Assembly (NCBI GenBank): GCA_903922545.1
Contig: CAIXUE010000059.1
Span: 1 to 14,387, forward strand
DNA: 14,387 nt
Source of the DNA: an uncultured Alphaproteobacteria bacterium
GTDB lineage: Bacteria > Pseudomonadota > Alphaproteobacteria > Micropepsales > Micropepsaceae
Direction: 5' to 3'
The notes beneath the pieces are model-generated. The model worked only from the letters and a program-made list of their open reading frames with translations, was not told the origin of the DNA and searched no databases. The position numbers and the translations under genes were made by a program. Positions within the stretch are counted from its first letter, which is position 1. Every line of letters begins with the position of its first letter. Positions 6,962 to 14,387 of this stretch are shown piece by piece.

Positions 6962-7933
6962 ATGCCAGCCGCGCCATCGCAAGTCACCGCACCCACTTTC
7001 AGCGTGATCATCCCGGTCTATAACCGGGCCGCGGTGCTTGGCGACGCGATTGCGTCGGTTCTGGCGCAAAGCTGCCAGGATTTTGAGATTGTGGTGGCGG
7101 ATGACGGCTCGTGTGACGATCCGTCTTCTGTCATCGCGCAATTTTGCGATCCGCGCATCCGCTTCCTGCGTCAGGAAAACAAGGGCGGCGGCGCGGCGCG
7201 CAATGCCGCGATAGACGCCGCCAAGGGCCGCTTTATCGCACCGCTGGATTCCGATGATGTCTTTCTGCCGCATCATCTGGAGGCAATGAAAACGCTCCTG
7301 GACGGCACCACCAACACCGCCGGTTATGCCCGCATCCTGGTGGATCGCGGCCAGGGCCGCACTTTTCTGAAACCGCCGCGCGCCATCCGCGAAGGCGAAG
7401 ACATGGGAGAATATCTTCTGTGCGCGCGGGGCTTTGTGCCCACCATCACGCTCGTTGTGGCGCGTGAGTTGGCGGCACGCGTGCGCTATCACGAAAATCT
7501 GCGCGCCGCCGAGGATACCGATTTCGCCATGCGCCTGGCGCTGGCGGGCTGCAAATTTGTGATGGCCGAACGGCCCGGCGCGGTGTGGAAAGACATCGCG
7601 GACCCCACCCGCGTTTCTGCCGGCGCCGCGCTTTCACGCGCCCAGCGCTTTGACGCCTGGCTCACACAGATGAAACCGCAAATGACACAGCGCGCTTTCC
7701 TTGGCGCGCGCGGCTGGGCCTATGCCAAGATGCTGGCCCGCAACAACCGCAAATTCCAGGCGCTCAAACTTTACCTGACCGCGCTTTTCAACGGTTGTTA
7801 TGGCGCGCGCCTGGCCGGCGTTGTCTTCCTGCAGATTTTCCTGGGCGCCGGACCCTATCGCCAGCTTGCTGATACCGCCATCGCCTGGCTGAATATCGGC
7901 CTGCGCGATCGCCCCACTCTGAAAAAGGCATGA
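6962..7933 (+). CDS. Family 2 glycosyltransferase
   Basis: Second GT2 enzyme of the operon, 323 residues. FSVIIPVYNRAAVLGDAI (13-30) is the classic GT2 start, followed by SVLAQS, IVVADDGS (43-50), NKGGGAARNAAIDAAKG (73-89), the DxD motif in PLDSDD (D96, D98), and AAEDTDFAMRLALAG with the acidic pair expected to hold the catalytic base. The C-terminal third (about 225-323) is helical with a hydrophobic patch. The gene begins ten bases after the polymerase stop and ends in an ATGA overlap with the GH10 gene. Differences from the first GT2 suggest each enzyme adds a different sugar; neither specificity can be read. Confidence 0.92.
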   Translation: MPAAPSQVTAPTFSVIIPVYNRAAVLGDAIASVLAQSCQDFEIVVADDGSCDDPSSVIAQFCDPRIRFLRQENKGGGAARNAAIDAAKGRFIAPLDSDDVFLPHHLEAMKTLLDGTTNTAGYARILVDRGQGRTFLKPPRAIREGEDMGEYLLCARGFVPTITLVVARELAARVRYHENLRAAEDTDFAMRLALAGCKFVMAERPGAVWKDIADPTRVSAGAALSRAQRFDAWLTQMKPQMTQRAFLGARGWAYAKMLARNNRKFQALKLYLTALFNGCYGARLAGVVFLQIFLGAGPYRQLADTAIAWLNIGLRDRPTLKKA

Positions 7934-9009
7934 TCAGCCGCAGATCGCTTCTGGGCGCCGGCAGCGCTTTGTTTTCAGGCTTTTTCGCCAATCCTGTCGC
8001 CGCCCAAAACCAAAGCCTGGCCGCGCTCGCCGCTGCGCGAAATCTTGTCTATGGCGCCGCCGCAGCCAGCTACGAATTTCGCGATGCGGATTTTCCGCCA
8101 CTCTTGGCGCAGCAAGCCGCGATGCTGGTGCCCGAATATGAAATGAAACGCCATGTCGTCGAGCCACAACCCGGCGCTTACGATTTTTCCGGCATCGACA
8201 CGCTGATGGATTTCGCAAAAGCCCATGGCATGGCGTTTCGCGGCCATCCCTTGGTCTGGTACGCCGCCAATCCGCCCTGGCTGGAAAACGCCGTGCTGGC
8301 CGCCCGCGATGACCGGCTTTTGACCGGTTATATCGCCGCCCTGGCTGGACGCTATCGCGGCCGGATGCATTCGCTGGATGTGGTCAACGAAGCCCTGGCG
8401 CAGGATGGCAGCGGCTTTCGCCAAAGCTTCTGGCTGAAGCGGTTCGGGCCGTCTTACATCGACCTTGCTTTTCATGCGGCGCGCCAGGCCGACCCCACCG
8501 CGCTGCTGACCTACAACGACTATGGTTGCGAAACCGAAACCCCGGCCACCGCGCCCTTGCGCGCCAACTGCCTCAAACTTCTCGACGGCTTGATCGCGCG
8601 CGGCGCACCGGTCCAGGCCTTAGGGCTTCAAGGTCACCTTTCTGCCTTCGGGCCGCAGGTGGATCAAAGAAAGCTGCGCGCCTTCCTGAGCGAAATTGAA
8701 GCCCGCCGCCTTTCCATTCTGATCACCGAACTGGATGTGGACGATGAAGGCGGCCCTTCCGACCTTGCTGTCCGCGACCGGGCGGTGGCCGATGCGGCTG
8801 AGCGTTTTCTGGATGTTGTCCTGGCCAGTCCCGCCACCAAGGTCGTCCTCACCTGGGGCCTCAGTGACCGCTATGCCGATCCCCCCGATTCCTTGCGCCT
8901 GAAGATGCTGGGCTGGCGGGACCGCAAATTCCCCTATGATTCTCAGTTTCAGCCCAAGGCCTTGCGAACCGCCCTTGCCAGGGCCTTTTCCGGCCGGGGA
9001 AGGGCCTAA
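7930..9009 (+). CDS. Secreted GH10 glycoside hydrolase (endo-1,4-beta-xylanase family)
   Basis: 359-residue retaining glycosidase. The N-terminus MISRRSLLGAG with a hydrophobic stretch and AAQ cleavage-like site (about residue 25) resembles a Tat-type signal peptide, so the enzyme probably acts outside the cytoplasm. GH10 landmarks: RGHPLVWYAANPPWL (104-118), DVVNEAL with acid/base E154, TYNDYGCE (194-201), LGLQGHLSAFG with H236, ITELDVDD with nucleophile E267, and TWGLSDRY near the end. The second tryptophan usual after the WG..D motif (as in DRYSW) is replaced: here it reads DRYADPP. The gene is fused to the operon by an ATGA overlap, with AAAGG directly before the ATG. In this setting it more likely cleaves the operon's own polymer than plant xylan; that is inference. 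Confidence 0.92.
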   Translation: MISRRSLLGAGSALFSGFFANPVAAQNQSLAALAAARNLVYGAAAASYEFRDADFPPLLAQQAAMLVPEYEMKRHVVEPQPGAYDFSGIDTLMDFAKAHGMAFRGHPLVWYAANPPWLENAVLAARDDRLLTGYIAALAGRYRGRMHSLDVVNEALAQDGSGFRQSFWLKRFGPSYIDLAFHAARQADPTALLTYNDYGCETETPATAPLRANCLKLLDGLIARGAPVQALGLQGHLSAFGPQVDQRKLRAFLSEIEARRLSILITELDVDDEGGPSDLAVRDRAVADAAERFLDVVLASPATKVVLTWGLSDRYADPPDSLRLKMLGWRDRKFPYDSQFQPKALRTALARAFSGRGRA

Positions 9010-9035
9010 AGCCTTCAAAAAAGCCGGTTTTTAGG
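9005..9035 (+). terminator. Hairpin at the end of the polysaccharide operon, weak terminator candidate
   Basis: CCTAAAG at 9005-9011 pairs with TTTTAGG at 9029-9035 (one G-U), continued by CC/GG after a single bulged base, with a 12-base loop. It overlaps the GH10 stop codon. No T-run follows, so it is not a standard intrinsic terminator. It may only slow transcription or protect the 3' end. Confidence 0.25.
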
Positions 9036-9144
9036 GGTCAGAGCGATATCCCGTTAACCATTCGTCAGCCAGCCCGAGGGTAATTTTAACCTTGGAGTCT
9101 CTTCAGGCTCCGGGCGCGCGTTCACGAGAAGGCTTTAAGGGTCC
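9036..9144 (+). promoter_or_regulatory. Leader of the co-polymerase gene with TTAACC motifs and a hairpin
   Basis: This stretch separates the co-polymerase gene from the operon and may give it its own promoter. TTAACCAT at 9054-9061 equals the half-site known for the alphaproteobacterial cell-cycle regulator CtrA, and a second TTAACC lies at 9086-9091. The two are 32 bases apart rather than in the full TTAA-N7-TTAA arrangement. A hairpin at 9094-9111 (GGAGTC/GGCTCC, six-base loop) follows. AAGGG at 9137-9141 or AGAAGG at 9127-9132 could serve as ribosome binding site for ATG 9145. Confidence 0.35.
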
Positions 9145-11352
9145 ATGTCCCCGTACCGGTCGGCATCTACCTATCTGACCAGCTATGCGCCACCCCCGGC
9201 GCCGCCCGCCGGCTTTCAGCTTGGCGATCTGCTGCGCATTCTTTCGGCGCGCCGCGCCCTGATCACGCGCGTGACCCTGGCGGCCATCGTGCTGGCGACA
9301 CTGTTCGCCTTCATGCTGCCCAACCAATATACAAGTTCGGCGGTGGTGATGTTGGACCAGCGCCGCAACAACGTCACTGATCTTTCGGCCATCCTTTCCC
9401 AGCTTCCCGCCGACCCTGCGACGCTGCAGAACCAGATCCAGATCATCACCTCGCGCGAGCTGGCGTCGGAAGTCGTCACAAAAACCCATTTGTATGACGA
9501 TCCGGAATTCGCGCCGCGTCTGGTCCCTGAAGGCCCCGCCGGCCTGCTCTATTGGGATTTCTGGTTTCCCAGCGCCGATGGCGGCAACGTCACCCTGATC
9601 CATGACCGGATCGTGGCGAATTTCCTCAAGCATATTTCCGCCGAGGCGAACGGCCTTTCCACCGCCATCACCATCTATGCCACCGCCCGCACGCCGGAAA
9701 AAGCGCAGATGATCGCCGATGCGATGTCGCAGGCCTATGTTGACGATCAGGTCAACGCCAAGCGCAACGCAAATCTGGGCACCTCCGACTGGCTGGACAA
9801 ACGCACTAACGACCTGGCGCAGCAGATGATGCTGGAGCAGCAGGCCGTCGAACAATACAAGGTGCAGCATGGCCTGAACGAAGGCACGCCCGGCAGCGGT
9901 TCATTGGTCGATCAGCAACTGGCGGCGATCAACAACCAGATCGTTCAGGCCCGTTCCGACCTTGCCGAAAAGCAGGCGCAGTATGACCGCGTCGGCGCGT
10001 CCGCCCAGACCGGCAACGCCGACTCTGTGAGTCAGGTGATCGCCTCGCCCCTGATCATACAGCTGCGCACCCAGCAGGCCGAGCTGATGCGCCAGGAAGC
10101 GGACCTCGCCACCAAATACGGCCCGCTGCATCCCAAGCTTCAGGCGGTGCAGGCCGAAGAGCGCGACCTGCAGGCCAAGATCGGCCAGGAATCCGGACGC
10201 ATCGCCGATTCGCTGAAGAACGATGTCGAAGCCGCCAAGACGCACCTCGATTCCTTGCAGCTCAGCCTGCTGGAAACCGAGCGCCAGTCCAACGGTCAGA
10301 ATCAGTCCAAGGTCGCGCTGGACGCGCTGCAATCCAATGCCGACGCCACCAAGCAGCAATATCAGGCCTTTGTCGGCCGCATGCGCGCCACCGAAGACCA
10401 GGACAGCGTCGCCACGCCCGAAAGCCGCATCATTTCTTCCGCCAATCTGCCGCTGCAACCCAGCGCGCCGCGCCGCGGCATGATCATCGCCGCCGCCCTG
10501 CCGCTGGGCATTTTGCTGGGCATCCTGGCGGCACTGCTGCAGGAACGTTTCAACTTCACCATGCCGGTGCTGATCCGGTCCACGCCGCGCCCCACCATGG
10601 TGCCGGCGCGCCCCACGCGGCCTGCCGCAAATCCCGCCGCCGCGCCGCGCCCTTCTCCCAATCCGTCACCGCGCCCCGGCGCGCCCCGCGCGCTTCCCGC
10701 CGCCTGGAACGGGCCGCCCATTCTGGCCGAACTCGCCAACGCCGAGAAAATGGGCGCCGCCGCCTATGTGGTGGATTATCCCGGCAGCCGTTATGCCGAA
10801 GCCATGTCGGCGCTGGTCAGCCAGCTCGATGCCCGTGAAGGCGGCGCCGCCGTGGTGGCCGTCACCTCTGCGCAAGGCGGCGAAAGCAAAAGCGCCGTGG
10901 CCGTTTCCATCGCCCGCGCCGCCGCCCAGATGGGCAAGAAAACCGTGCTGCTGGATTGCGATCCCGGCCAACTCGCCACCAAGGCGATGGAAACGTCTTC
11001 GCAAGCCGGCCTCTATGAAGTTCTCACCGGCTCGGTGCCGCTGTCCCAGGCGCTGGCCAAGGATTCACGCACTGGCGTTTATAATCTGGCGATGACGCGC
11101 CGCCCGCCCAAGCTTTCCACCATGTTCAATTCCGCTGCGATGGCGCGGCTGCTGGAAGTCTTGAAAGAAGGCGCCGATCTGGTGGTGATGGATTGTTCGC
11201 GCGCCGCAGCCCCTGAAGCCGGCCTTCTGGCCAAGCTGGGCGACGCCACGCTGCTGGTGACGCGCAAGGAATTGCTGGGCAAGTCAGGGCTGGCCAAATC
11301 GCTGACCGCCCTCACCGGCTCCGCGCCGCTGGCGATTATCGCGACGAAGTGA
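9145..11352 (+). CDS. Polysaccharide co-polymerase fused to a degenerate BY-kinase domain (Wzz-GNVR-CpsD type)
   Basis: 735-residue inner-membrane protein of the PCP-2a (Wzc/ExoP) type, controlling chain length and export of the polymer. Order: Wzz domain from about residue 24, first membrane helix (about 39-58), a long periplasmic coiled coil (about 195-420), a GNVR-like end SRIISSANLPLQPSAPRR, second helix (about 445-466), a Pro/Arg/Ala-rich cytoplasmic linker (about 476-520), and a nucleotide-binding domain. The Walker A reads AQGGESKS (576-583), with Ser where the family has Gly before the Lys. Walker A' is LLDCDPGQ (603-609) without the usual DxDxR arginine. Walker B is LVVMDCSR (D683). 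The C-terminus ends at LAIIATK with no tyrosine cluster. Kinase activity is therefore doubtful, while the co-polymerase role is well supported. Confidence 0.9.
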   Translation: MSPYRSASTYLTSYAPPPAPPAGFQLGDLLRILSARRALITRVTLAAIVLATLFAFMLPNQYTSSAVVMLDQRRNNVTDLSAILSQLPADPATLQNQIQIITSRELASEVVTKTHLYDDPEFAPRLVPEGPAGLLYWDFWFPSADGGNVTLIHDRIVANFLKHISAEANGLSTAITIYATARTPEKAQMIADAMSQAYVDDQVNAKRNANLGTSDWLDKRTNDLAQQMMLEQQAVEQYKVQHGLNEGTPGSGSLVDQQLAAINNQIVQARSDLAEKQAQYDRVGASAQTGNADSVSQVIASPLIIQLRTQQAELMRQEADLATKYGPLHPKLQAVQAEERDLQAKIGQESGRIADSLKNDVEAAKTHLDSLQLSLLETERQSNGQNQSKVALDALQSNADATKQQYQAFVGRMRATEDQDSVATPESRIISSANLPLQPSAPRRGMIIAAALPLGILLGILAALLQERFNFTMPVLIRSTPRPTMVPARPTRPAANPAAAPRPSPNPSPRPGAPRALPAAWNGPPILAELANAEKMGAAAYVVDYPGSRYAEAMSALVSQLDAREGGAAVVAVTSAQGGESKSAVAVSIARAAAQMGKKTVLLDCDPGQLATKAMETSSQAGLYEVLTGSVPLSQALAKDSRTGVYNLAMTRRPPKLSTMFNSAAMARLLEVLKEGADLVVMDCSRAAAPEAGLLAKLGDATLLVTRKELLGKSGLAKSLTALTGSAPLAIIATK

Positions 11353-11375
11353 CTTCGCGCCTAGCGCGAAGTCAT
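11349..11375 (+). terminator. Perfect 10-bp hairpin at the convergent gene junction
   Basis: GACTTCGCGC (11351-11360) and GCGCGAAGTC (11364-11373) form a perfect stem around CTA, extended by a T-A and a G-T pair. It starts in the stop codon of the co-polymerase gene. No T-tract follows on either strand, so it is a bidirectional 3'-end structure rather than a textbook intrinsic terminator. It may block read-through from both converging units. Confidence 0.5.
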
Positions 11376-11412
11376 CCCCGGCGAGGCGCGCCCAGCGCCG
11401 AGGGAAGGGGAT
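11374..11412. repeat. REP-like intergenic palindrome
   Basis: ATCCCC (11374-11379) and GGGGAT (11407-11412) flank an inner GGCGC-GCCCA-GCGCC hairpin (11385-11399). On the minus strand it begins TGGATCCCC and ends GGGGATGAC, the signature of dispersed palindromes I know from many alphaproteobacterial intergenic regions. Only one copy is in the window, so its repeat status rests on general knowledge. It directly abuts the hairpin at 11349-11375. Confidence 0.45.
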
Positions 11413-11422
11413 CCAGGAAAAA

Positions 11423-12874
11423 TCAGCGCGGCAGGTCTGAACTGCCCATCAAAAACTCGTCCACGCCGCGCGCACACTGCCGGCCTTCGCGGATCGCCCA
11501 TACCACCAGCGACTGTCCGCGCCGCATGTCGCCACACGAGAACATCTTGGCGGCGCTGGTCTTGTAGTTCCCAAGCCCCGCCTTGACGTTGCCGCGCGCA
11601 TCCAGCTCCACGCCCGCCTGTTCCACCAGCCCCGGCTTGCGCGGACCGACAAAGCCCATCGCCAGAAGCACCAGATCGGCCTTCAGGGTGAATTCGCTGC
11701 CCGGCACATCGACCAGATTCATCTTGCCGCCATCGCCCAGCTTCCAGTCCACCTTCACGCATTCCAGTTCGGTGATCTTTCCGTCCTTGCCAATGGCGCG
11801 TTTGGTCTGCACCGCGAAATCGCGCTCGCAGCCTTCTTCCTGGGACGAGGAAACGCGCATTTTCATCGGCCAGTCAGGCCAGACCAGCAGCTTGTTCTCG
11901 CGCGCCGGCGGCTCCGGCATGATTTCCAGCTGGGTCACCGACAAGGCGCCATGACGGTTGGACGTGCCGATGCAATCCGAACCGGTATCGCCGCCGCCGA
12001 TCACCACCACATGCTTGCCCTTGGCGCTCAAGGTGCCGTTCGGCGCGGCTTTTTCTTCCGGGTCCCCGGCCACGCGCTTGTTCTGCTGGGTCAGGAAATC
12101 CATGGCGAAATGAATGCCGGCCAGATCGCGCCCTTCGATGGGAAGGTCGCGCGGCGCCTCTGCCCCGCCGGCCAAAACCACCGCGTCATAATCGGTCAGC
12201 AGCATCTTGACCGAAATACCCACGCCCACTTCCACGCCGGGGCGGAACACCACACCTTCGGCTTCCATCTGCCGGACGCGCCGGTCAATCAGGTGCTTTT
12301 CCATTTTAAAATCGGGAATACCGTAGCGCAGCAAGCCGCCGATACGGTCGCTCTTTTCAAACAGCGTGACCGAATGGCCGGCGCGCGCCAGTTGCTGGGC
12401 GCAGGCCATGCCGGCAGGGCCCGAACCCACCACCGCCACGGTCTTGCCGGTTTTCTTCGGCGCCAGCACGGGCTGGATCCAGCCTTCTTCCCAGGCGCGG
12501 TCCACGATCTGGCATTCGATGGTTTTGATGCTGACCGGATTGTCCTGGATGTTCAGGGTGCAGCTGGCCTCGCAGGGCGCGGGGCAGATGCGGCCGGTGA
12601 ATTCCGGAAAATTGTTGGTGGAGTGCAGATTCTCCATCGCGGCGCGCCATTGGTCGCGATAGACCAGATTGTTCCAGTCCGGAATCTGGTTGTTGACGGG
12701 GCAGCCCTGATGACAAAAGGGAATGCCGCAATCCATGCAGCGCGCCGCCTGCTTGCCGACATCGCCATAGCTTAAGGGATGAACGAACTCGCGGTAATTC
12801 TCCAGCCGCTGCTCGACCTTGTCATAGCCGCGTTCCTGCCGTTCGATTTCCAGAAAACCTGTGACTTTGCCCAT
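11423..12874 (-). CDS. gltD: Glutamate synthase (NADPH) small subunit
   Basis: Beta subunit of GOGAT: takes electrons from NADPH through FAD and passes them by 4Fe-4S clusters to GltB, which makes glutamate from glutamine and 2-oxoglutarate in the cytoplasm. 483 residues, the usual bacterial length. The N-terminal cluster region has cysteines C46, C49, C54 and C58 ([16 protein letters not shown]) and C97, C101, C105 ([11 protein letters not shown]). The FAD dinucleotide motif is [10 protein letters not shown] (146-155), followed by [14 protein letters not shown]. The NADPH motif is [16 protein letters not shown] near residue 290. The C-terminal FAD contact is [17 protein letters not shown]. 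It lies four bases downstream of gltB in the same operon, with GGAG on the minus strand at 12882-12885, seven bases before the ATG. No oddities. Confidence 0.98.
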   Translation of the reverse strand: MGKVTGFLEIERQERGYDKVEQRLENYREFVHPLSYGDVGKQAARCMDCGIPFCHQGCPVNNQIPDWNNLVYRDQWRAAMENLHSTNNFPEFTGRICPAPCEASCTLNIQDNPVSIKTIECQIVDRAWEEGWIQPVLAPKKTGKTVAVVGSGPAGMACAQQLARAGHSVTLFEKSDRIGGLLRYGIPDFKMEKHLIDRRVRQMEAEGVVFRPGVEVGVGISVKMLLTDYDAVVLAGGAEAPRDLPIEGRDLAGIHFAMDFLTQQNKRVAGDPEEKAAPNGTLSAKGKHVVVIGGGDTGSDCIGTSNRHGALSVTQLEIMPEPPARENKLLVWPDWPMKMRVSSSQEEGCERDFAVQTKRAIGKDGKITELECVKVDWKLGDGGKMNLVDVPGSEFTLKADLVLLAMGFVGPRKPGLVEQAGVELDARGNVKAGLGNYKTSAAKMFSCGDMRRGQSLVVWAIREGRQCARGVDEFLMGSSDLPR

Positions 12875-12878
12875 CGCC

Positions 12879-14387
12879 CTACTCCGCCGCCTCGGCTTTG
12901 GCGCGCGAAGCCTTCATGGCTTGCAGCGCCTTGGCATAATCGGTCGGCATCACTTTGACAAAACGGCCCAGCGTGCCGCCCCAATCGCCCAGCAAGGCGC
13001 GGGCGCGTGGGGACCCGGTATGCAGCAAATGACGCTCGATCAGAATGCGCAGCCGTTCGGCGTCAAAGCGCAACAGATCGCCCATGCCGGCATCCGCCAC
13101 GCTGACCGAACGCTGGCGCGGCAGTTCCGGATCATCGCCGCCCACCGGCCCGGCCAGCTTTTCCAGCTTGACCTGGGCCAGGTTGCAGCGCTTTTCGAAA
13201 TCGCCGTCCTCGTCATAAACATAAGCGACGCCGCCCGACATGCCGGCGGCGAAATTGCGCCCGGTCTTGCCCAGCACCACCACCACACCGCCAGTCATAT
13301 ATTCGCAGCCATGATCGCCGGTGCCTTCCACCACGGCGACAGCGCCGGAGTTGCGCACCGCGAAACGCTCGCCCGCCACACCCTGGAAATAGGCTTCACC
13401 GGCGATGGCGCCATAAAGCACCGTGTTGCCGACAATGATATTTTCGGCCGGATCGCGGCTGATATTTTCCGGCGGCTTGACGACGATGCGCCCGCCGGAG
13501 AGACCCTTGCCAACATAGTCATTGCCGTCGCCAATCAATTCCACCGCCACGCCGCGCGACAGGAAAGCGCCAAAGCTTTGCCCGGCGGTGCCGGTGAAGC
13601 GGATCTTGATGGTGTCTTCCGGCAGGCCGGCATGGCCATGGCGCCGCGCCACTTCGCCCGACAGCATGGCGCCCACGGTGCGGTCCACATTGCGAACGCT
13701 GCGTTCGAGAACCACCGGCTGGCCATGCTCGATCGACGGCATGCTGGCCTTGATCAGCTCATGGTCAATCGCCGAATCCAAAGCATGGTTCTGCGCTTCA
13801 CAATTGTGAATGGCGATGCCCGGCTTGGTCTCAACCTTGTGCAGGACGCGCGAAAGATCCACGCCCTTGGCCTTCCAGTGCGAGATGGCTTTCTTCATGT
13901 CGATCTTGTCCACCCGGCCGATCATTTCGGCCATGGTGCGGAAGCCAAGCTCCGCCATGATTTCGCGCAGTTCCTCGGCGACAAAGAAGAAGTAATTGAT
14001 CACATGCTCCGGCGTGCCGGTGAAGCGCTTGCGCAGCACCGGATCCTGGGTGGCGACACCCACCGGGCAGGTGTTGAGATGACATTTGCGCATCATGATG
14101 CAGCCGGACGCGATCAGCGGCGCGGTGGAAAATCCGAATTCATCCGCGCCCAGAAGCGCGCCGATGGCCACGTCGCGGCCGGTGCGAAGCCCGCCATCCA
14201 CCTGCACGGCGATACGGCCGCGCAGCCCGTTCAGCACCAAGGTCTGCTGGGTTTCGGCCAGGCCGATTTCCCAGGGTCCGCCGGCATGAGTAAGCGAGGT
14301 CAGCGGCGAAGCGCCCGTACCGCCGTCATAACCGGAGATGGTCACATGGTCGGCGCGGCATTTGGCGACACCCGCCGCCACCGTGCC
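12879..14387 (-). CDS. gltB: Glutamate synthase (NADPH) large subunit, 3' part
   Basis: C-terminal third of the GOGAT alpha subunit; the gene continues past the right edge, so the amidotransferase domain and most of the central domain are missing. Visible are the end of the FMN-binding synthase barrel ([40 protein letters not shown]), the 3Fe-4S cysteine motif [15 protein letters not shown], and the C-terminal beta-helix (GXGXG) domain with [27 protein letters not shown] and [19 protein letters not shown]. The synthase barrel is where ammonia released from glutamine reacts with 2-oxoglutarate. The frame is open to the window end and stops with TAG at 12879-12881. gltB precedes gltD, the common proteobacterial order. 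Confidence 0.98.
   Translation of the reverse strand, partial: GTVAAGVAKCRADHVTISGYDGGTGASPLTSLTHAGGPWEIGLAETQQTLVLNGLRGRIAVQVDGGLRTGRDVAIGALLGADEFGFSTAPLIASGCIMMRKCHLNTCPVGVATQDPVLRKRFTGTPEHVINYFFFVAEELREIMAELGFRTMAEMIGRVDKIDMKKAISHWKAKGVDLSRVLHKVETKPGIAIHNCEAQNHALDSAIDHELIKASMPSIEHGQPVVLERSVRNVDRTVGAMLSGEVARRHGHAGLPEDTIKIRFTGTAGQSFGAFLSRGVAVELIGDGNDYVGKGLSGGRIVVKPPENISRDPAENIIVGNTVLYGAIAGEAYFQGVAGERFAVRNSGAVAVVEGTGDHGCEYMTGGVVVVLGKTGRNFAAGMSGGVAYVYDEDGDFEKRCNLAQVKLEKLAGPVGGDDPELPRQRSVSVADAGMGDLLRFDAERLRILIERHLLHTGSPRARALLGDWGGTLGRFVKVMPTDYAKALQAMKASRAKAEAAE

Noticed and set aside
9103..9870. 255-codon minus-strand open frame opposite the co-polymerase N-terminus
   Set aside because: The Wzz domain is encoded on the plus strand here; the antisense frame has no recognisable feature.
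10594..10680. GC-rich tandem-like stretch rich in CGCGCC/CCC in the co-polymerase gene
   Set aside because: It encodes the Pro/Arg/Ala linker between the second membrane helix and the kinase-like domain; no regular DNA repeat unit is visible, so it is not a CRISPR or microsatellite.
11951..12775. 274-codon plus-strand open frame opposite gltD
   Set aside because: Lies fully inside gltD, whose cofactor motifs are intact; translation is His/Ala/Gly-rich with no motif.

Overview
The window looks like chromosomal DNA from a high-GC alphaproteobacterium. The evidence is the strong preference for G/C in third codon positions, which leaves long spurious open frames opposite nearly every gene, together with ExoQ/ExoM-type polysaccharide proteins and a GGATCCCC...GGGGATGA palindrome of the kind common between alphaproteobacterial genes. 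A genus cannot be fixed from the sequence. Rhizomicrobium/Micropepsaceae- or Caulobacterales-like bacteria are a guess. No transposase, integrase, tRNA, rRNA or CRISPR array is visible.

Layout. (1) 1-1443, minus strand: an MdtA-type periplasmic adaptor of an RND efflux pump, running off the left edge and carrying an unusual cysteine-rich C-terminal repeat. (2) 1444-1946: a 503-base divergent intergenic region with several inverted repeats. (3) 1947-9009, plus strand: seven tightly packed genes, overlapping or at most 10 bases apart, encoding a Wzx/Wzy-type exopolysaccharide pathway. They are an initiating phosphoglycosyl transferase, a WecG/TagA/CpsF (GT26) glycosyltransferase, a Wzx-like flippase, an ExoM-like GT2, an ExoQ/Wzy-like polymerase, a second GT2 and a secreted GH10 glycoside hydrolase. 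(4) 9010-9144: a short gap with two hairpins and two TTAACC motifs. (5) 9145-11352, plus strand: a polysaccharide co-polymerase (Wzz/GNVR) fused to a degenerate BY-kinase domain. (6) 11353-11422: back-to-back palindromes at a convergent junction. (7) 11423-14387, minus strand: gltD and the 3' part of gltB, the two subunits of NADPH-dependent glutamate synthase. These are core metabolism and mark the edge of the polysaccharide locus.

How the genes work together (inferred from families). The first sugar phosphate is placed on undecaprenyl phosphate by the monotopic transferase. Up to three further sugars are added by the GT26 and two GT2 enzymes. The flippase turns the lipid-linked unit to the periplasm, the ExoQ-like protein polymerises it, and the co-polymerase controls chain length. 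The GH10 enzyme probably trims or releases the polymer. No Wza-type outer-membrane export protein, sugar-nucleotide synthesis gene or deacetylase lies in the window, so those functions must be encoded elsewhere.

The most interesting points are the GH10 enzyme built into the operon, the cysteine-rich repeat on the efflux adaptor, the eroded kinase motifs of the co-polymerase, and the resemblance of the enzyme set to the Caulobacter holdfast pathway. I did not find a system that is clearly outside known families.
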